This document shows positions 7,315 through 15,459 of a stretch of DNA of 64,000 bases, in pieces. The translations under genes were made by a program, and so were the position numbers. Within the stretch, counting starts at the first letter, position 1. The number at the start of each line of letters is the position of its first letter. The stretch spans positions 62,001 through 126,000 of the forward strand of contig NZ_JYLH01000002.1 in NCBI RefSeq assembly GCF_001439685.1. Reading direction: 5' to 3'. The notes under the pieces were generated by a model, which did not search any database, was not told where the DNA came from, and saw only the letters and a list, made by a program, of their open reading frames with translations. Source of the DNA: Pseudomonas libanensis (lineage in GTDB: Bacteria; Pseudomonadota; Gammaproteobacteria; Pseudomonadales; Pseudomonadaceae).

Positions 7315-9665
7315 ACGATCACCTCTGTGGGATTGGTCGTAACGAGCACTAGCTCTGACTGTTTCTTACGCAGCTTTGATTCAAGCCATTCCAAGCCTTC
7401 GCGAATATATTCGGGCACGGTCAATGAAGGGAAGTCACTCGTACCGAGTACCTCCAGCGCGAACTCCGCCTTATTGCCATCTCGCAGCGCCTCGAACATG
7501 GAATCTCCAAGCTCCTCAGAAGTCTTGGCCGACTGGAGAGCCCGGGCGAATTGGCCGACCAAGCCGCGACCGGAGCGTGAAGCAAAATGACGCGCATTGG
7601 TGAGTACCAAGCTGTCTTCAAAGGTGTTCGCCAATACCTCAACGGGTGCTTCCCCTGCTGCAGAAAGAATGACTGAAATGGGAGTCTGGTAGGCGAGTCG
7701 AATAGCAAAAAGCTGGTCAAGCTCTTGGCATTTCAGCTCATCGGCCATCTCAAGGAGATCGTCCACTTTGGCCGATGCATCTTTCATCCTGAGCCAATGT
7801 TTCAAGGTGGGGTTGTTGGTCGAAAGATCGGCACCGCGGCGAACCGGCCTAGCTGCTTTGGCCATTCCAGCATCAAGGTCGGTGATGACCAAGGTGACTA
7901 TGCCAAGTGCGTCTATAAGCGGACGGAGCCTATGTGCGTGACTCCCCCCAATGTCGAGGATGCTGATATAGCACTGATCAAGAAACTTGAATTGGGCGCG
8001 CATAAATTGCGGCAGCAGCATCCGCTCGGCAGCTCCCTCCACCAAGATTACCGCATCGGCAAAGAAGAGTTCTGCATGCTGAGCTCGAAGATAGCGAGTC
8101 ACAAATTTCTGAGTGTAGGAACCCTCTCCAAACACCGAAGATAAATTGGAAACAGTGGATACCGGTACCTGCACACCGTCCATGCCAGCTGGTAGGCGCC
8201 GGAAATAGCGAAGATGCTGGTACTCGACCTCGTGGGTGACGTGGCTGGAGTGGGTGCTTACGAGCAGCTGTGTTTTTAGGTTTGGATAGCGGGTGATCAA
8301 GTCGTCTTCACAGAGTACTTGATAGGCATGCCGCACAAAAACCTGCTGGACTTGGACGTGGAGATGCGCTTCAGGTTCTTCAATCAACACAAGGTGAATT
8401 GGCTCGATCCCTGTTGTAGTTTGTTCATCAGGATTGCGGTGTTTTTTGAGCCAGTCGTCTCGAAAACTCATCAAACGAAATATCATCCAGATGAGGTTTT
8501 GATACCCCAATCCATTGGATGTCTCCGGAAGTCGCAACACGGCTGACAAAGAGTTTGTACGTTTGGAGTCAACCTCGAATAGAACCGCAGCCTCGTGGTT
8601 CAGTCCATCTGTCGCAGCGAGCTTAGCTTGGAGGGTGATAGTGGGATCGCTACGCCCCGGATATCCCAGCGTCTGAACTTGCAAGAGCGCCGGCCCGAAA
8701 CTTGTACTTAGTCGGGTATTGAATACCGACTGGGCGATCTCGATTGCGCGCAACGCTTCCAGGTCAGACACCTCTGGAGAATCACCAGGGTCGAGATGCT
8801 TTTCGTAGTAGCTGCGAAGCTGTTCGGAAAGTTTTTTGCCGCCTGATGACTTGGAGTCGTTTTGCCCTTCATCCCCATGATCTCCAAATCCGCGCTGAGC
8901 ATTAATCTCGTGGATCTTGATAAGCCCTTCGATAGGGTTCTTTTCGAGATGTATCGCGTGCTCTGAAAGCCTCTGAGGTGATGCCCTACGCATCATGCCA
9001 CGTGGTGTATGCAACTTTCCCGGATCCAGCCGGTACGGCCTTATTTTGAATAGCTTGCCAAGCCGTCGACTGAAGTAGTCGGTCAGATTTTGAGGCCATA
9101 GACTCAAGCTCACTGGGTGTTGTCTTGAGTCGCCGCTGTCAGCATTCCTACTCTGAGGATTGTCGTCATGGGGAATTTTCGCATCCGCATCCGCTGCTAG
9201 GACGGCGATCAATTCCTGCACGCGTTCGCGCTGTTTCCGGTAATCCATGAAAACCTCTGCGACATCCTCTGGCTCTAATCGAAACCGCATGCCGACTAGA
9301 CCTCCATCCCATTCGAAATTTGGGATCAAATCTCGAACGTAATGGTACTCACCTGATTCTGCGCTGATCCAGATGTCAAGGTGAGGAAGCCAATCATCCC
9401 AGTCGTTAGCCGTTGGGAGTAGATCGCCAGGACTGGCCATCTCCCATGAATGGCCGATCTCGTCTATGCGATCGAAGTGACAGAGCGTGAGATCCTGCAG
9501 TCGAATTGCAGACGCCTTGCCGCCTAAAAATTTGCGCAAAGCGAGCATGGAAGATGACTTTCCGCTGTTATTAGCACCAACAAGCAGGGTGGTCTCAGCG
9601 GATAAATCTATTCGTATGGAGTGGAGCTTGCGGAAATTGGCTATTTCCAAGTATTTGATTTGCAT
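7311..9665 (-). CDS. OLD-family ATP-dependent endonuclease (class 2, GajA-like)
   Basis: A 784-residue protein with an SMC-like ATPase and a C-terminal TOPRIM nuclease. Walker A is GANNSGKS (30-37). The Walker B region is HLVLIEEPEAHLHV, followed by an H-loop segment STHSSHVTHEVE. TOPRIM has AVILVEGAAERMLLPQF and then VITDLDA, supplying the metal-binding Glu and DxD. It is longer than the Bacillus GajA (about 580 residues), mostly through an insertion between Walker A and B. The ATG at 9665 follows GGGACGACGA. The helicase gene overlaps its end. The pair probably cleaves invading DNA. Confidence 0.87.
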   Translation of the reverse strand: MQIKYLEIANFRKLHSIRIDLSAETTLLVGANNSGKSSSMLALRKFLGGKASAIRLQDLTLCHFDRIDEIGHSWEMASPGDLLPTANDWDDWLPHLDIWISAESGEYHYVRDLIPNFEWDGGLVGMRFRLEPEDVAEVFMDYRKQRERVQELIAVLAADADAKIPHDDNPQSRNADSGDSRQHPVSLSLWPQNLTDYFSRRLGKLFKIRPYRLDPGKLHTPRGMMRRASPQRLSEHAIHLEKNPIEGLIKIHEINAQRGFGDHGDEGQNDSKSSGGKKLSEQLRSYYEKHLDPGDSPEVSDLEALRAIEIAQSVFNTRLSTSFGPALLQVQTLGYPGRSDPTITLQAKLAATDGLNHEAAVLFEVDSKRTNSLSAVLRLPETSNGLGYQNLIWMIFRLMSFRDDWLKKHRNPDEQTTTGIEPIHLVLIEEPEAHLHVQVQQVFVRHAYQVLCEDDLITRYPNLKTQLLVSTHSSHVTHEVEYQHLRYFRRLPAGMDGVQVPVSTVSNLSSVFGEGSYTQKFVTRYLRAQHAELFFADAVILVEGAAERMLLPQFMRAQFKFLDQCYISILDIGGSHAHRLRPLIDALGIVTLVITDLDAGMAKAARPVRRGADLSTNNPTLKHWLRMKDASAKVDDLLEMADELKCQELDQLFAIRLAYQTPISVILSAAGEAPVEVLANTFEDSLVLTNARHFASRSGRGLVGQFARALQSAKTSEELGDSMFEALRDGNKAEFALEVLGTSDFPSLTVPEYIREGLEWLESKLRKKQSELVLVTTNPTEVIV

Positions 9666-10112
9666 TCGTCGTCCCTGAACAGTGAAGCGGAGATGTTACG
9701 GTACAGGCGAATGTGGCTTGAAAAACGCTCGCGACCAACCTGTAACCGACCGGGCTTGAGTCACAGGTGTCGTTAAGTCACATAAGCCGCATATGCAGTG
9801 ATATTGCTTTCACAAAAATGGGTAGTGAGCCTCGCGAGGCGCTGGCGGAAAGCGCTCGAACCTGAAAAGTCGCGCCGCGGTGTCAACCGTCAGACCGAGC
9901 CCCATGTCTTTTACGTTCAACGACATCCATAAACGAAATAAAATGCAGACGGCCGGTGCTTTTGGATGATTTTCGAAGGCTGAGCGCCCCTCAACTTATC
10001 GAACTGTGGCCGTCACTTGCACCTATGAGCCGAGAGAGCGCTCGCCTATCCCTAGGCATACACTCCAGCCTGATCGCTGTCAGATCGGGCAAGTGAGTGA
10101 TCTGCGCATGAG
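9666..10112. other. Intergenic region upstream of the OLD/UvrD operon
   Basis: These roughly 450 bases lie between two minus-strand transcription units. They should hold the promoter for the OLD gene (read leftward) and any terminator for the HEPN pair. I found no coding sequence, repeat or strong hairpin with a T tract. Confidence 0.5.
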
Positions 10113-11183
10113 TCAATGGACATAAGGCGCTTGGATGTCTGAAATGATCTTGAGGGCAGTCGCGCTACCAGTGCTAGCATGTCCCAGAAGTGTTTGGAAA
10201 GCCAATTTTGCCGGCTCAAGACTCAGGCCTGCTTTCAAAGATTCCAGCTGCGTTGAAAGTGCAGTCTTTCGAGTCGCAAAAATTATGAGGCAGCGCAGGC
10301 CATCTCTTATGATTTCTCTCAACATCAAATCTGCGTCTGCAGAGATGCCTACTAGCGGTTCGCTGGAGCCGTGAGCAATTGTATTTCGAAGCTTTTTACC
10401 CTTGTCGGCATCATCCAAGAAATCGGCAATGCCCGCTGTCGCAGCTGAGCATGAAACTATTGCAGCTGCTTTGCCGATTGTCACTTTTGGTTTTGGTCTG
10501 TTCTGCTTTCGGTACTCACCGAAAGTGGCCTCTAATGCAGAGAAGAGGAATGCCATTTTCTCTTCGTGCTCCAACGAATAACCATAAGAACGATCAAAGC
10601 TTCTGATTGCTAGACCAATGGTCGGGTCTTGAGTGATTGCGCTTTCCGACAGAGCATTTAGTAAGTCCGGTAACAGCTTAAATGTCTTGGCATCCAGCAT
10701 GTACTTATCGCTGAGGTCAGCCTCGATCAAGCTCCGACCAAAAGTACCGATTTCACGCCGTATCTGATTCCCTTGCCGGATGTAATGTACTGAAGAATAT
10801 GGATCAATTATCGTCCCTTCTTTTAGAAGCCTGAGCGCGGAAGTGAGGTTCTGAATGCTGTTTCTCTGTCGAAGGTGCACGGCCTCGAGCGCAGAGCTCA
10901 GCGGCACAGTCGTCAATATTCTGCAGGTAAGAAACGTGTGCAACCCTTTATCAAATTCTAGTTTAAGCCGGGTTGCTTCATCGGTGCGCTCGAATAACAC
11001 CCATTGCTTCCACGAAAATCTTTCGAGAAGAATATCGCCTATGAGGATTGGCATTTGGAATGGAATTCGAAGACCAGGCATATGGATGGCGCTAAAAGCT
11101 CCCTTCCTTGGCAGCGCTTGATACCATTTCTCCTCCATACTCCCTGGCGAGAATTGAGCGTGAGTCGCAGATAGTTCTGCCAT
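10113..11183 (-). CDS. HEPN-motif protein, second gene of a tandem pair
   Basis: A 356-residue protein of no named family. Near its C-terminus a helix AFLFSALEATFGEY is followed by FLDDADKGKKLRNTIAHGSS, which gives R266-x4-H271. This is the R-x4-6-H signature of HEPN domains, many of which are RNases or toxin/defence components. The ATG at 11183 is supported by GAGGA 10 bases upstream and lies 11 bases after the first gene's stop; a longer in-frame reading would overlap that gene. Low-GC codon use fits the island. RNase activity is an inference. Confidence 0.65.
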   Translation of the reverse strand: MAELSATHAQFSPGSMEEKWYQALPRKGAFSAIHMPGLRIPFQMPILIGDILLERFSWKQWVLFERTDEATRLKLEFDKGLHTFLTCRILTTVPLSSALEAVHLRQRNSIQNLTSALRLLKEGTIIDPYSSVHYIRQGNQIRREIGTFGRSLIEADLSDKYMLDAKTFKLLPDLLNALSESAITQDPTIGLAIRSFDRSYGYSLEHEEKMAFLFSALEATFGEYRKQNRPKPKVTIGKAAAIVSCSAATAGIADFLDDADKGKKLRNTIAHGSSEPLVGISADADLMLREIIRDGLRCLIIFATRKTALSTQLESLKAGLSLEPAKLAFQTLLGHASTGSATALKIISDIQAPYVH

Positions 11184-11194
11184 TTCAATAATCC

Positions 11195-12088
11195 TCAATC
11201 CAGTATTATGCGCAGCTCGTCGAGAGCAACGCCGACGTCTTTGCGGTTTTTCAGAGAGGTCAATGTCGCCAGAGCTGCTCTGCACAGCACCTGCGTAGCA
11301 TAGTCAAACCATTGAGCATCGGTCTTTGAGGTTTGCGAGAGACTCTGTTTCCAGTCCCGGCCATGAAGTGCATCGCTTCGGAGACTGTACAGCGTCTTTA
11401 TACTGATCTGGAGGTTCGCAGGGTCTTTTTCGGAGCCCATGATCAAATTGCAGGTTCGCTTAATGAACCTCGCAGTGATGCCAGAAAGAACGTTCTTCAG
11501 AAGAAGCCCTTCCAATGCGATAACGCAGCTCACTATGCCATCGATGGCATGAAAGTCATCTGTCGCCGTGGAGGTGAGAGTTCGCAAGATTTGCCTGAAT
11601 TCAGGCGCTTCTAGCAAGAGGCTGCATTCCCGAATGAGAGGAACTAGCGTTGTCGCATGCTCAATGGTAGCGGCATCGATGAGCAGTCGCGTAGGCCCAT
11701 GAAGAACTGCTGTTCGATCGAATATACCTACATGTCGGAAGATCGACCTGCCGGTTTTCATATAGCTGATCGACTTGCCGGGCTCAGGAATGTGAGCTCC
11801 CGTCGAAAATACAAGGGCTAGGTAGAGATTGTGCATTTCCCTACGTGCAGTTTCGTGATCATGGCTCGGCGAAGCCTCTCGTACAAAGAATACTGGGCTC
11901 GCCCTTTCGAATGCAAAGCGTACGCTGTGGGCCGCTTCCTGATCCAAAGGCTTCCATTCTGCGTAATCTAGGCTGCGTAGTAATCCTGACTCATACTCGA
12001 TTTCGAGGGTGGGATCAGTGAGGCGAATATATGGAAGGTGAACATAAATCTGGGAGTGAGCAAGTGAGTCCTTTCCAGCTTCGAACAT
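11195..12088 (-). CDS. HEPN-motif protein, first gene of a tandem pair
   Basis: A 297-residue protein that I cannot name. Residues about 180-245 read DGIVSCVIALEGLLLKN and, about 30 residues later, IKTLYSLRSDALHGRD. This gives R237-x4-H242, the layout of ApeA-like HEPN domains. The ATG at 12088 follows GGAATAG. The second HEPN-motif gene begins 11 bases downstream, so the two are co-transcribed. The proteins share the motif layout but little other obvious sequence, so they may form a heteromer. No separate antitoxin gene is visible. Confidence 0.65.
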   Translation of the reverse strand: MFEAGKDSLAHSQIYVHLPYIRLTDPTLEIEYESGLLRSLDYAEWKPLDQEAAHSVRFAFERASPVFFVREASPSHDHETARREMHNLYLALVFSTGAHIPEPGKSISYMKTGRSIFRHVGIFDRTAVLHGPTRLLIDAATIEHATTLVPLIRECSLLLEAPEFRQILRTLTSTATDDFHAIDGIVSCVIALEGLLLKNVLSGITARFIKRTCNLIMGSEKDPANLQISIKTLYSLRSDALHGRDWKQSLSQTSKTDAQWFDYATQVLCRAALATLTSLKNRKDVGVALDELRIILD

Positions 12089-12646
12089 GCGGATCTATTC
12101 CTTGTTTGCACTAACGTTTGTCACGTATGCACGCTTCAAAAGGGCAGTAAAACTGCGATTCTACCTAAGAAGTCGAGCATTTTGGTGAGCAGGTATCTTG
12201 CTGGACACACAAAAACATTGATCTTTGCCAACCCCCTCGAACACGGTGTAGCGGCATTCGCATCAGAGCACGCGAGCAGGCTGCGGGGCGATACAGGCGT
12301 GCTTGAATGTGCTCTCTTACTTCCATAATGCTAGCTGGGCTCGACCGTGCGGATACGGATCATACTTTCGAACTGCCGCCGACTGACCATTAGTGGCGCC
12401 ACCATCTGTTCCGATAACCGTCGATTACAAGGTGAAAGGGGGAGGCTGGCGGTTCGCTCGTCTATTGTGGAGGGTAGGGCCGCACAGTCACAACGTACCG
12501 CATACTCGCTAGCTCTTCACACTCCGCCGGACAACAATGCTGTCACCTCTTCCTAGGGTTATTTTTACCTCAGAACACTTATGAATTGGCCTAATGATCC
12601 CGAACACCTCTTAAAGACGATATGATTCGCCCAATCAGGAGGTTCC
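12089..12646. other. Intergenic region with no identifiable gene
   Basis: About 560 bases between the HEPN pair and the IS3 remnant. It should contain the promoter for the HEPN genes (read leftward) and the left end of the IS copy. I found no clear terminal inverted repeat or intact ORF. A good ribosome site, AGGAGG, sits at its right end just before the broken transposase. Confidence 0.45.
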
Positions 12647-13091
12647 ATGCAAGAACGAAAAACCTCTACCCGCGAGCTCAAGCAACGTGCGGCAAGCATA
12701 GTTATTGATGATAACTGATGAGTTCCCGACGTCTGTGCATCGATGGAAGTTGGCCCTAAGGCTCTGCGCCGCTGGATTGATCAGGTTCGCAGACAACGTC
12801 AGAAAGGGCAGCCAGTGACAGGTACCAAGGCAATCAGCGACAAACAGCGAGAGCTTCAGCAACTGCGAGCCAAGGGCAAGCGCCTGGAGACCGAGACTGA
12901 AATTTTAAAAAAGGCTCCGGCTCTTTTGATGTCGGATCCCGATCGTTTTCTTGATCGAGGAGCTGAGGGAGTCGAGTTCATATCCGAGCTACCTGCCTTG
13001 CAGTGCGCTGGGCGTTTCCCGTAGCGCGTTTTACGACTGGCTTAAGCGTCGCTCAGCACCCATCTTTACAGAAACATCAGGGGGCAAGTGA
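12647..13091 (+). pseudogene. IS3-family transposase remnant (OrfA with nonsense codons, OrfB N-terminus only)
   Basis: The ATG at 12647 follows AGGAGG and reads MQERKTSTRELKQRAAS, then meets two consecutive in-frame TGA codons (12716-12721). The same frame resumes with VPDVCASMEVGPKALRRWID and LRAKGKRLETETEILKKA, the HTH and leucine-zipper of an IS3 OrfA. In the +1 frame an OrfB N-terminus follows (LIEELRESSSYPSYLPCSAL, then GVSRSAFYDWLKRR), but it ends at a TGA at 13091. The DDE catalytic domain is missing. The copy is inactive. Confidence 0.8.
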
Positions 13092-13226
13092 CAGGGTTCC
13101 TTCACAACATCCAATTTAACATAATATACATTATGCGAACCATCCTATACGGAGCTGGGGGGCTCTGGAGGCTGCTTTTCACCAGGTGATCAGCGTTGTT
13201 AAGGTGTTGCTACTAGCAACACAGGT

Positions 13227-13412
13227 TCAGGACGATGACTCCTGGGCTTGGTCATCTCCCTCGATACGAATCTTGGCGCGTGCAACAACGGCCATCGCTT
13301 CAGCAATGAAAGCCGCGTCACCGGTTTCAAAAGCGTCAGCCAAAAAGACAGCCACGCTCTCTGAATCAACCAGCGCGTCTGCTGGGTCATAATCATGAAT
13401 TCGCTCTGTCAT
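13227..13412 (-). pseudogene. Truncated HI1420-family addiction-module antitoxin
   Basis: A 61-residue reading from the ATG at 13412. The first 45 residues (IHDYDPADALVDSESVAVFL, then ADAFETGDAAFIAEAM and VVARAK) match the N-terminus of HI1420-type antidote proteins. The following GMTQIA-type HTH half is replaced by IRIEGDDQAQESSS and a stop. No RelE/HigB-like toxin gene is next to it. It is most likely a decayed fragment; a short stand-alone protein cannot be excluded. Confidence 0.6.
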
Positions 13413-13429
13413 CTGATCACCTGGAAAAA

Positions 13430-13620
13430 ATGAACCCGAAACCCAAGGCTAAAAATACAAGCTGGAAAGTAAAATGCCAGGATGCAGCTGATGGCACTGG
13501 CGATTAATCATACCGCTGACTGACGATCTCCTGTCGGCCATCACGTTGGCCAGCGGCGACAAACTCGACCTTGAAGTGAAACCTAACGGCACGATAATCC
13601 TGACGCCTGTTCGTACGTAA
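13430..13620 (+). pseudogene. Frameshifted AbrB/MazE-like small protein
   Basis: From the ATG at 13430 the frame reads MNPKPKAKNTSWKVKCQDAA and then DGTGD before a TAA. One base later the sequence reads IIPLTDDLLSAITLASGDKL followed by DLEVKPNGTIILTPVRT and a stop at 13620. The two halves join as one protein of about 63 residues if one T is restored near 13507. The C-terminal half has the swapped-hairpin pattern of AbrB/MazE-like antitoxins. The family call is moderate, but the frameshift is direct. Confidence 0.6.
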
Positions 13621-13888
13621 GATCAATTCAGCCATCCACGCGCTTGATAGTTGCAGCCCATAAACGAAGTGACTTGTTACCGATTACACGTGATTTTATT
13701 GGGTGCTAATTTCTAATCCTTGAGAGATAGCGTTCAAATTTGGAAGATAACGAGCAAGGATGAGCTACCCCTAGTTCATCTGTTGAGCTACCCTCCTCCT
13801 TTTTTTAATAGCCTTTGAGTATAACTATACTAAATGACTATTTAGTATAGTTATATGACTACATCTTTATCGCTCTGACAAAACCCCT
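13621..13888. other. AT-rich right flank of the island
   Basis: No gene is visible. This stretch is much lower in GC than the neighbouring deoC gene and holds the long inverted repeat at 13820-13855. A run of seven T's precedes that repeat. This is where island-type sequence changes to core-type sequence. Confidence 0.55.
13820..13855. repeat. Perfect 16-bp inverted repeat with a 4-base loop
   Basis: TATAACTATACTAAAT is followed by GACT and then its exact reverse complement. No T tract directly follows the stem in the plus direction, so it is not a typical terminator. It lies between the island and deoC (whose stop is at 13889). It could be a protein-binding palindrome, a recombination site or a cruciform. 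Confidence 0.75.
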
Positions 13889-14572
13889 TCAATAACCACT
13901 CGCCGCCGTCATCGCCCCGCCCACAATCGCAATCCCAGAACTGCTGCCCAAGCGTGTTGCCCCGGCTTCAATCATCTTCAACGCCGTCGGATAATCGCGC
14001 ACGCCACCGGATGCCTTTACCCCAACTCCTGCACCCACAGTTCTGCGCATCAGTGCTACATCTTCAACCGTAGCCCCGCTTCGGCTGAATCCGGTGGACG
14101 TCTTGACGAAGGCCACACCCAGGTCACGGCAGATCTCGCAGGCCTGGACCTTCTGCTTGTCATCAAGCAGGCAGGTTTCCAGGATGACCTTCAACGGCAC
14201 GGCGCCGCAGGCCTGTTGAACCAGATCGATGTCTTCGCGCACTGCGTCCAGCAGCCCATCCTTCAACCAGCCGATATTGAGCACCATATCGATCTCCCCT
14301 GCCCCGGCGGCAATCGCTTGTTGGGCTTCGAAAGCCTTGGTATTACTCAGGCCGGCGCCCAATGGAAAGCCGACCACGGCGCAAATCACTACCTTGTCGT
14401 CGGTCAGGCACGAAGCGGCGTAAGGCACCTGTGCGGAGTTGAGGCACACCGAATAAAAGCCATGCTCGCGGGCTTCCTCGCACAAGGTGCGGATCTGTGC
14501 ACGGGAGGCGTCGGGCGCCAGCAAGGTGTGATCGATGTATTTGGCCAATGCGGCGGGTGGAAGACTGTTCAT
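13889..14572 (-). CDS. deoC: Deoxyribose-phosphate aldolase
   Basis: A 227-residue class I aldolase that splits 2-deoxyribose 5-phosphate into acetaldehyde and glyceraldehyde 3-phosphate in the cytoplasm. It begins with [11 protein letters not shown] and contains AVVGFPLGA. The Schiff-base lysine lies in [15 protein letters not shown], and the second active-site lysine in [10 protein letters not shown]. The length is typical of the short DeoC form. It is divergent from the DeoR regulator. Together with deoK, deoP and the mutarotase-like gene it completes a deoxyribose pathway. Confidence 0.95.
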   Translation of the reverse strand: MNSLPPAALAKYIDHTLLAPDASRAQIRTLCEEAREHGFYSVCLNSAQVPYAASCLTDDKVVICAVVGFPLGAGLSNTKAFEAQQAIAAGAGEIDMVLNIGWLKDGLLDAVREDIDLVQQACGAVPLKVILETCLLDDKQKVQACEICRDLGVAFVKTSTGFSRSGATVEDVALMRRTVGAGVGVKASGGVRDYPTALKMIEAGATRLGSSSGIAIVGGAMTAASGY

Positions 14573-14638
14573 TTAATGGGCCCTTGCCTGTATGTTGCCA
14601 ATAATTGTGGGGCGCTTGTCACAGCGCTCACGTCAATT

Positions 14639-14654
14639 CGTTAGAATACTAACA
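14639..14654. promoter_or_regulatory. Candidate DeoR operator between deoC and deoR
   Basis: CGTTAGAATACTAACA is a near-palindrome that differs at two of 16 positions from the E. coli DeoR operator TGTTAGAATTCTAACA as I recall it. It lies in the divergent deoC/deoR intergenic region, where a repressor could control both genes. Confidence 0.6.
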
Positions 14655-14700
14655 AATAATGTTACTTATCCAACACCAATAATCAAGCCTTGGAAGTCTC

Positions 14701-15459
14701 GTGGACAGTAAAAAAGCCGAGCGATTGAAGCTTATCCAACAAGCCCTGCAAGACCAGAACGCCATTCACCTGAAGGAAATGGCTGCACTGCTGGACGTGT
14801 CCGAGATGACCCTGCGCCGCGATCTCAACCACTTCAGCGATCACCTGCGGCTGCTGGGTGGCTATATCACCCGCATTGGCAATGAGAGCGGCGATTACCG
14901 GGTGGCCGAGCAGGACACCCGCCACGTCGAGGAAAAGCGCCGCATCGGCAAACTCGCCGCGCCGTTGATCCAGGCCGGTGATACGGTATTTTTCGACTGT
15001 GGCACCACCTCGCCTTTTGTCGTTGATTTCATCCCCGATGCGCTGGAGTTCACTGCGGTGTGCAGCTCCTTGAACGTGCTGCTCAAACTGCAGAACAAGC
15101 CCAACTGTCACATCGTGTTGTGCGGCGGCACCTTTCACCGCAAGAACCAGGTCTTTGAGAGCAGCGCCGAGAGCAGCATCCTCGACAGCGTGCGCCTGAC
15201 ATGGGCCTTTGTGACTGCCGCCGGCGTCAGCCAGGCGTTTGGCGTAACGTGCTTCAACTTCAATGAAGTCGAGGTCAAGCAGAAGGTCATGCGCCAGGCT
15301 CAGCAACGCGTGCTGCTCGCCGATTCCAGTAAGTTCGACACGGTGCGCACCGCGCACTTCGCGGCCCTGGAAGACTTTCAGTACGTGGTCAGCGACAAGA
15401 AAATCCCCCGCAGCTATAAGGACGTCATCCAGGCCAATGGCGCGCAGTTGCTGGTTTAA
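14701..15459 (+). CDS. deoR: DeoR-family transcriptional regulator of deoxyribose genes
   Basis: A 252-residue repressor starting at GTG 14701. The N-terminal DeoR-type HTH lies at about residues 6-55 (HLKEMAALLDVSEMTLRRDL). A DeoR C-terminal sugar-phosphate sensor follows, with DTVFFDCGTTSPFVVD and LCGGTFHRKNQVFES. It is divergent from deoC, with operator-like palindromes in this intergenic region and before deoK. The effector is expected to be deoxyribose 5-phosphate by analogy with E. coli. Its stop overlaps the mutarotase-like gene's stop by 4 bases in convergent orientation. Confidence 0.88.
   Translation: MDSKKAERLKLIQQALQDQNAIHLKEMAALLDVSEMTLRRDLNHFSDHLRLLGGYITRIGNESGDYRVAEQDTRHVEEKRRIGKLAAPLIQAGDTVFFDCGTTSPFVVDFIPDALEFTAVCSSLNVLLKLQNKPNCHIVLCGGTFHRKNQVFESSAESSILDSVRLTWAFVTAAGVSQAFGVTCFNFNEVEVKQKVMRQAQQRVLLADSSKFDTVRTAHFAALEDFQYVVSDKKIPRSYKDVIQANGAQLLV

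Noticed and set aside
12347..12556. Plus-strand open frame of 69 codons between the HEPN genes and the IS remnant
   Set aside because: It has no ribosome site, domain or codon-use support.
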